In this document: in pieces, positions 62,238 through 64,000 of the stretch | Position numbering within the stretch: position 1 is the stretch's first letter | Layout of the letters: every line of letters begins with the position of its first letter | Origin: Roseomonas haemaphysalidis | Lineage (GTDB): Bacteria > Pseudomonadota > Alphaproteobacteria > Acetobacterales > Acetobacteraceae | Direction of reading: 5' to 3' | Length of the DNA stretch: 64,000 bases | Assembly: GCF_017355405.1 (NCBI RefSeq) | Contig: NZ_CP061177.1 | Coordinates: 2,912,501-2,976,500 of the forward strand | The notes under the pieces: model-generated | Told to the model about the DNA's origin: nothing | Databases searched by the model: none | What the model saw: only the letters and a program-made list of their open reading frames with translations | Program-made: the position numbers and the translations under genes

Positions 62238-62297
62238 ATGCCCGACCCCGACCGCAGCCCCCGGGATACCGCCTGCCACAGGGGCGGCCGGCCGTGA
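62238..62297 (+). CDS. short leader ORF (19 codons) upstream of the ABC permease
   Basis: A 19-codon ORF begins with ATG five bases after AGGAGA and ends TGA, overlapping the permease GTG as GTGA. Translation reads MPDPDRSPRDTACHRGGRP; one cysteine codon lies at position 13. It is too short for a domain. The strong ribosome site and coupling to the permease make a regulatory leader peptide plausible. Confidence 0.5.
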   Translation: MPDPDRSPRDTACHRGGRP

Positions 62298-63121
62298 GCG
62301 CCACCACCGCCACCCCGGCGGCGCTCGTCGTCCCCGCCCGGGCGGGGCCGCGCCGCTGGTCGCTGGGCCGCGCCCGCCGCTTCGTGGTGCCGCTGCTGCT
62401 CGTGCTGGCGTGGCAGGCGGCCGCGCAATCCGGGTTGATCTCCACCCGGCTGCTGGCGCCGCCTTCCGCCATCCTGGCCGCGGCATGGACGCTGACCGCC
62501 TCGGGCGAGCTGGGTCACCACCTGCTGGTGTCGCTGCAGCGGGTCGGCATCGGCCTTGCCATCGCCATCGTGCTGGGCACCGGGCTGGGGCTGCTGTCCG
62601 GCCTGTCCCGCCGGGGCGAGGACGCGATCGACGCCACCTTGCAGATGCTGCGCGCCCTGCCCTTTCTGGCGCTGGTGCCGCTGCTGATCCTTTGGCTCGG
62701 CATCGGCGAGGCCACCAAGATCACCCTGGTGGCGCTCGGCGCGACCTTTCCGATCTACCTGACGCTGTTCGGCGGCATTCGCGGCACCGACCCGAAGCTG
62801 CTGGAGGCCGGGCGCGTGCTCGGCCTGTCGTCCGCCGCGCGCATCCGCCATATCGTGCTGCCGTCGGCCTTGCCGCAGGCACTGGTCGGGCTGCGCTACG
62901 CCCTGGGCACCGCCTGGCTGTCCCTGGTGGTCGGCGAGCAGATCAACGCCACCGCCGGCATCGGCTTTCTGGTGATGGACGCCCGGGAATTCCTGCGCAC
63001 CGACATCATCGTGGTGGGGCTGATGGTTTACGCCCTGCTCGGCCTCGGCGCGGACCAGCTGGTGCGGGTGCTGGAACGCCACGCCCTGGCCTGGCGCCCC
63101 ACCCTGGTACGGGAGGATTGA
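62294..63121 (+). CDS. ABC transporter permease, nitrate/sulfonate/taurine type
   Basis: This 275-residue inner-membrane permease has about six helices and the BPD_transp_1 EAA loop, ILEAGRVLGLSSAARIRHIVLP-like (near 170-190). The preceding LPFLALVPLLILWLGIGE is typical of SsuC/TauC. The GTG start overlaps the leader ORF stop (GTGA). It is followed by its ATPase and a binding protein, forming a complete importer. Confidence 0.92.
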   Translation: MSATTATPAALVVPARAGPRRWSLGRARRFVVPLLLVLAWQAAAQSGLISTRLLAPPSAILAAAWTLTASGELGHHLLVSLQRVGIGLAIAIVLGTGLGLLSGLSRRGEDAIDATLQMLRALPFLALVPLLILWLGIGEATKITLVALGATFPIYLTLFGGIRGTDPKLLEAGRVLGLSSAARIRHIVLPSALPQALVGLRYALGTAWLSLVVGEQINATAGIGFLVMDAREFLRTDIIVVGLMVYALLGLGADQLVRVLERHALAWRPTLVRED

Positions 63122-63123
63122 GC

Positions 63124-63873
63124 ATGACCGCCCCCGTCGTTTCCCTGCGCGGCCTCACCCGCCGCTTTCACGGCCCGGACAGGCCGGCGGTGCTGGATGG
63201 CATCGACCTGTCCATCCAGGCCGGTGAGTTCGTGGCGCTGCTCGGCCGCTCCGGCTCCGGCAAGACCACCTTGCTGCGCACCCTGGCAGGGCTCGACCCG
63301 GTTGCGGAAGGACATGCCACCCTGCCGGACCGCCGCGCCGTGGTGTTTCAGGAGCCCCGGCTGCTGCCGTGGAAATCCGTGCAGGACAATGTCGCCCTCG
63401 GCTTGCCGGGCAATGCCGCGCAGAACCGCGCCCGCGCCCTGGCGGCGCTGGCCGAGGTGGAGCTGACCCACCGCGCCGGCGCCTGGCCGCTGACCCTGTC
63501 GGGTGGTGAAGCGCAGCGGGTCGGGCTGGCGCGCGCTCTGGTGCGTGCGCCGGAGCTCTTGTTGCTGGACGAGCCCTTCGCGGCGCTGGACGCGCTCACG
63601 CGGCTGCGCATGCAGTCGCTGGTGGCGCAGCTCGTGCAACTGCACCGGCCGGCCGTGCTGCTGGTGACGCACGACGTGGAGGAGGCGCTGCTCCTGGCCG
63701 ACCGCGTGCTCGTGCTCGCCGGCGGGCATCTGGTGGAGGATATCCCCGTGTCCCTGCCCCGCCCGCGCCGCCGCGCCGAGGCCGGGTTCGACGCATTGCG
63801 GCTCCGCCTGCTGGCCGCACTGGGCGTGGACGAGGATGGCAATGACCGGGCCGCGGCGCGGAACGCCGCCTGA
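63124..63873 (+). CDS. ABC transporter ATP-binding protein, nitrate/sulfonate type
   Basis: This 249-residue ATPase has Walker A GRSGSGKTT (41-49), the Q-loop FQEPRLLPW, signature LSGGEAQR, Walker B LLLLDEPFA and switch histidine VTHDVEE. It is of the SsuB/TauB kind. The start is two bases after the permease stop. The protein ends near an Arg/Ala-rich tail. Confidence 0.93.
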   Translation: MTAPVVSLRGLTRRFHGPDRPAVLDGIDLSIQAGEFVALLGRSGSGKTTLLRTLAGLDPVAEGHATLPDRRAVVFQEPRLLPWKSVQDNVALGLPGNAAQNRARALAALAEVELTHRAGAWPLTLSGGEAQRVGLARALVRAPELLLLDEPFAALDALTRLRMQSLVAQLVQLHRPAVLLVTHDVEEALLLADRVLVLAGGHLVEDIPVSLPRPRRRAEAGFDALRLRLLAALGVDEDGNDRAAARNAA

Positions 63874-63954
63874 TGCGTCCCGCATTGTCATTCCGGGGCC
63901 GATGTCGGCGGCGCTGAGCCGCTCCCAGCCCCACCCCCATCAGGACGATCCTAC

Positions 63955-64000
63955 ATGACGAACACGCCCTTCACGGCACCGCGCCGCCGCGCGCTGCTGG
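63955..64000 (+). CDS. start of a probable Tat-exported ABC substrate-binding protein (cut by window end)
   Basis: Only 15 codons are visible (MTNTPFTAPRRRALL). An RR-x-x-L-type twin-arginine stretch suggests a Tat signal. AGGA lies about 10 bases before the ATG. Position after permease and ATPase makes a binding protein likely, but no mature domain is in the window. Confidence 0.55.
   Translation, partial: MTNTPFTAPRRRALL

Overview
The window is 64 kb of very GC-rich, densely packed bacterial chromosome. Short intergenic gaps, many 1-8 nt gene overlaps and frequent GTG/TTG starts mark it as bacterial. The gene set points to an alphaproteobacterium: DUF4167 next to clpB, prmC and prfA, lysC divergent from ubiG, the nucleoid protein GapR, DUF1178 and DUF1244. 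The high GC content together with the sugar-acid, acylase and sulfonate-type ABC genes suggests a Roseomonas-like member of the Acetobacteraceae. That placement is inferred from gene content and order, not from a search. I saw no rRNA, tRNA, insertion sequence, prophage or CRISPR array.

Region 1 (1-25.7 kb) is housekeeping. It holds clpB (cut by the window edge), a MOSC protein and DUF4167, then a tightly coupled ispG-hisS-prfA-prmC operon whose three junctions are 4-nt overlaps using GTG, ATG and TTG starts. Next come a nitronate monooxygenase coupled to lysC, divergent ubiG, a comF-grxC-DUF1178 group, a methyltransferase, map, radC, an MFS carrier, a CLC channel with CBS domains, an AarF/ABC1 kinase overlapping pepF, an acyl-CoA synthetase, a Gfo/Idh/MocA oxidoreductase, gapR and DUF1244.

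Region 2 (25.7-41 kb) is metabolic. A serine-glyoxylate-type aminotransferase is divergent from a large FAD plus Fe-S 2-hydroxyacid dehydrogenase, which suggests glycolate/glyoxylate handling. An OmpA-family porin follows with its own long leader and a strong terminator. Then come an MFS exporter and a coupled DUF3253 / SbmA-like ABC / VOC trio. A GntR regulator is divergent from a three-gene operon of 2-hydroxyacid dehydrogenase, IlvD/Edd (arabonate-type) dehydratase and RraA-like aldolase, which looks like a complete non-phosphorylative sugar-acid route.

Region 3 (41-64 kb) mixes biosynthesis, salvage and amide hydrolysis. It holds an acyltransferase-3 protein with no good canonical start, amidase plus gamma-glutamyltransferase, csaA-gpt, two more D-2-hydroxyacid dehydrogenases, a peptide-type binding protein with SDR and MBL genes, a nicotinate phosphoribosyltransferase coupled to class II DAHP synthase, a LysE exporter, a D-aminoacylase divergent from a signal-less penicillin acylase, a two-lobed retropepsin-like lipoprotein, YaiI, an M20 amidohydrolase and an SDR lacking the usual Tyr/Lys pair. 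The window ends in a nitrate/sulfonate-type ABC operon. That operon is preceded by an AT-rich island, a perfect hairpin and a 19-codon leader ORF overlapping the permease start.

I did not find an obvious new defence or mobile system. The best leads are the ABC-operon leader, the dehydratase-aldolase-dehydrogenase operon, the double-DTGA lipoprotein and the possible ATT start of the acyltransferase.
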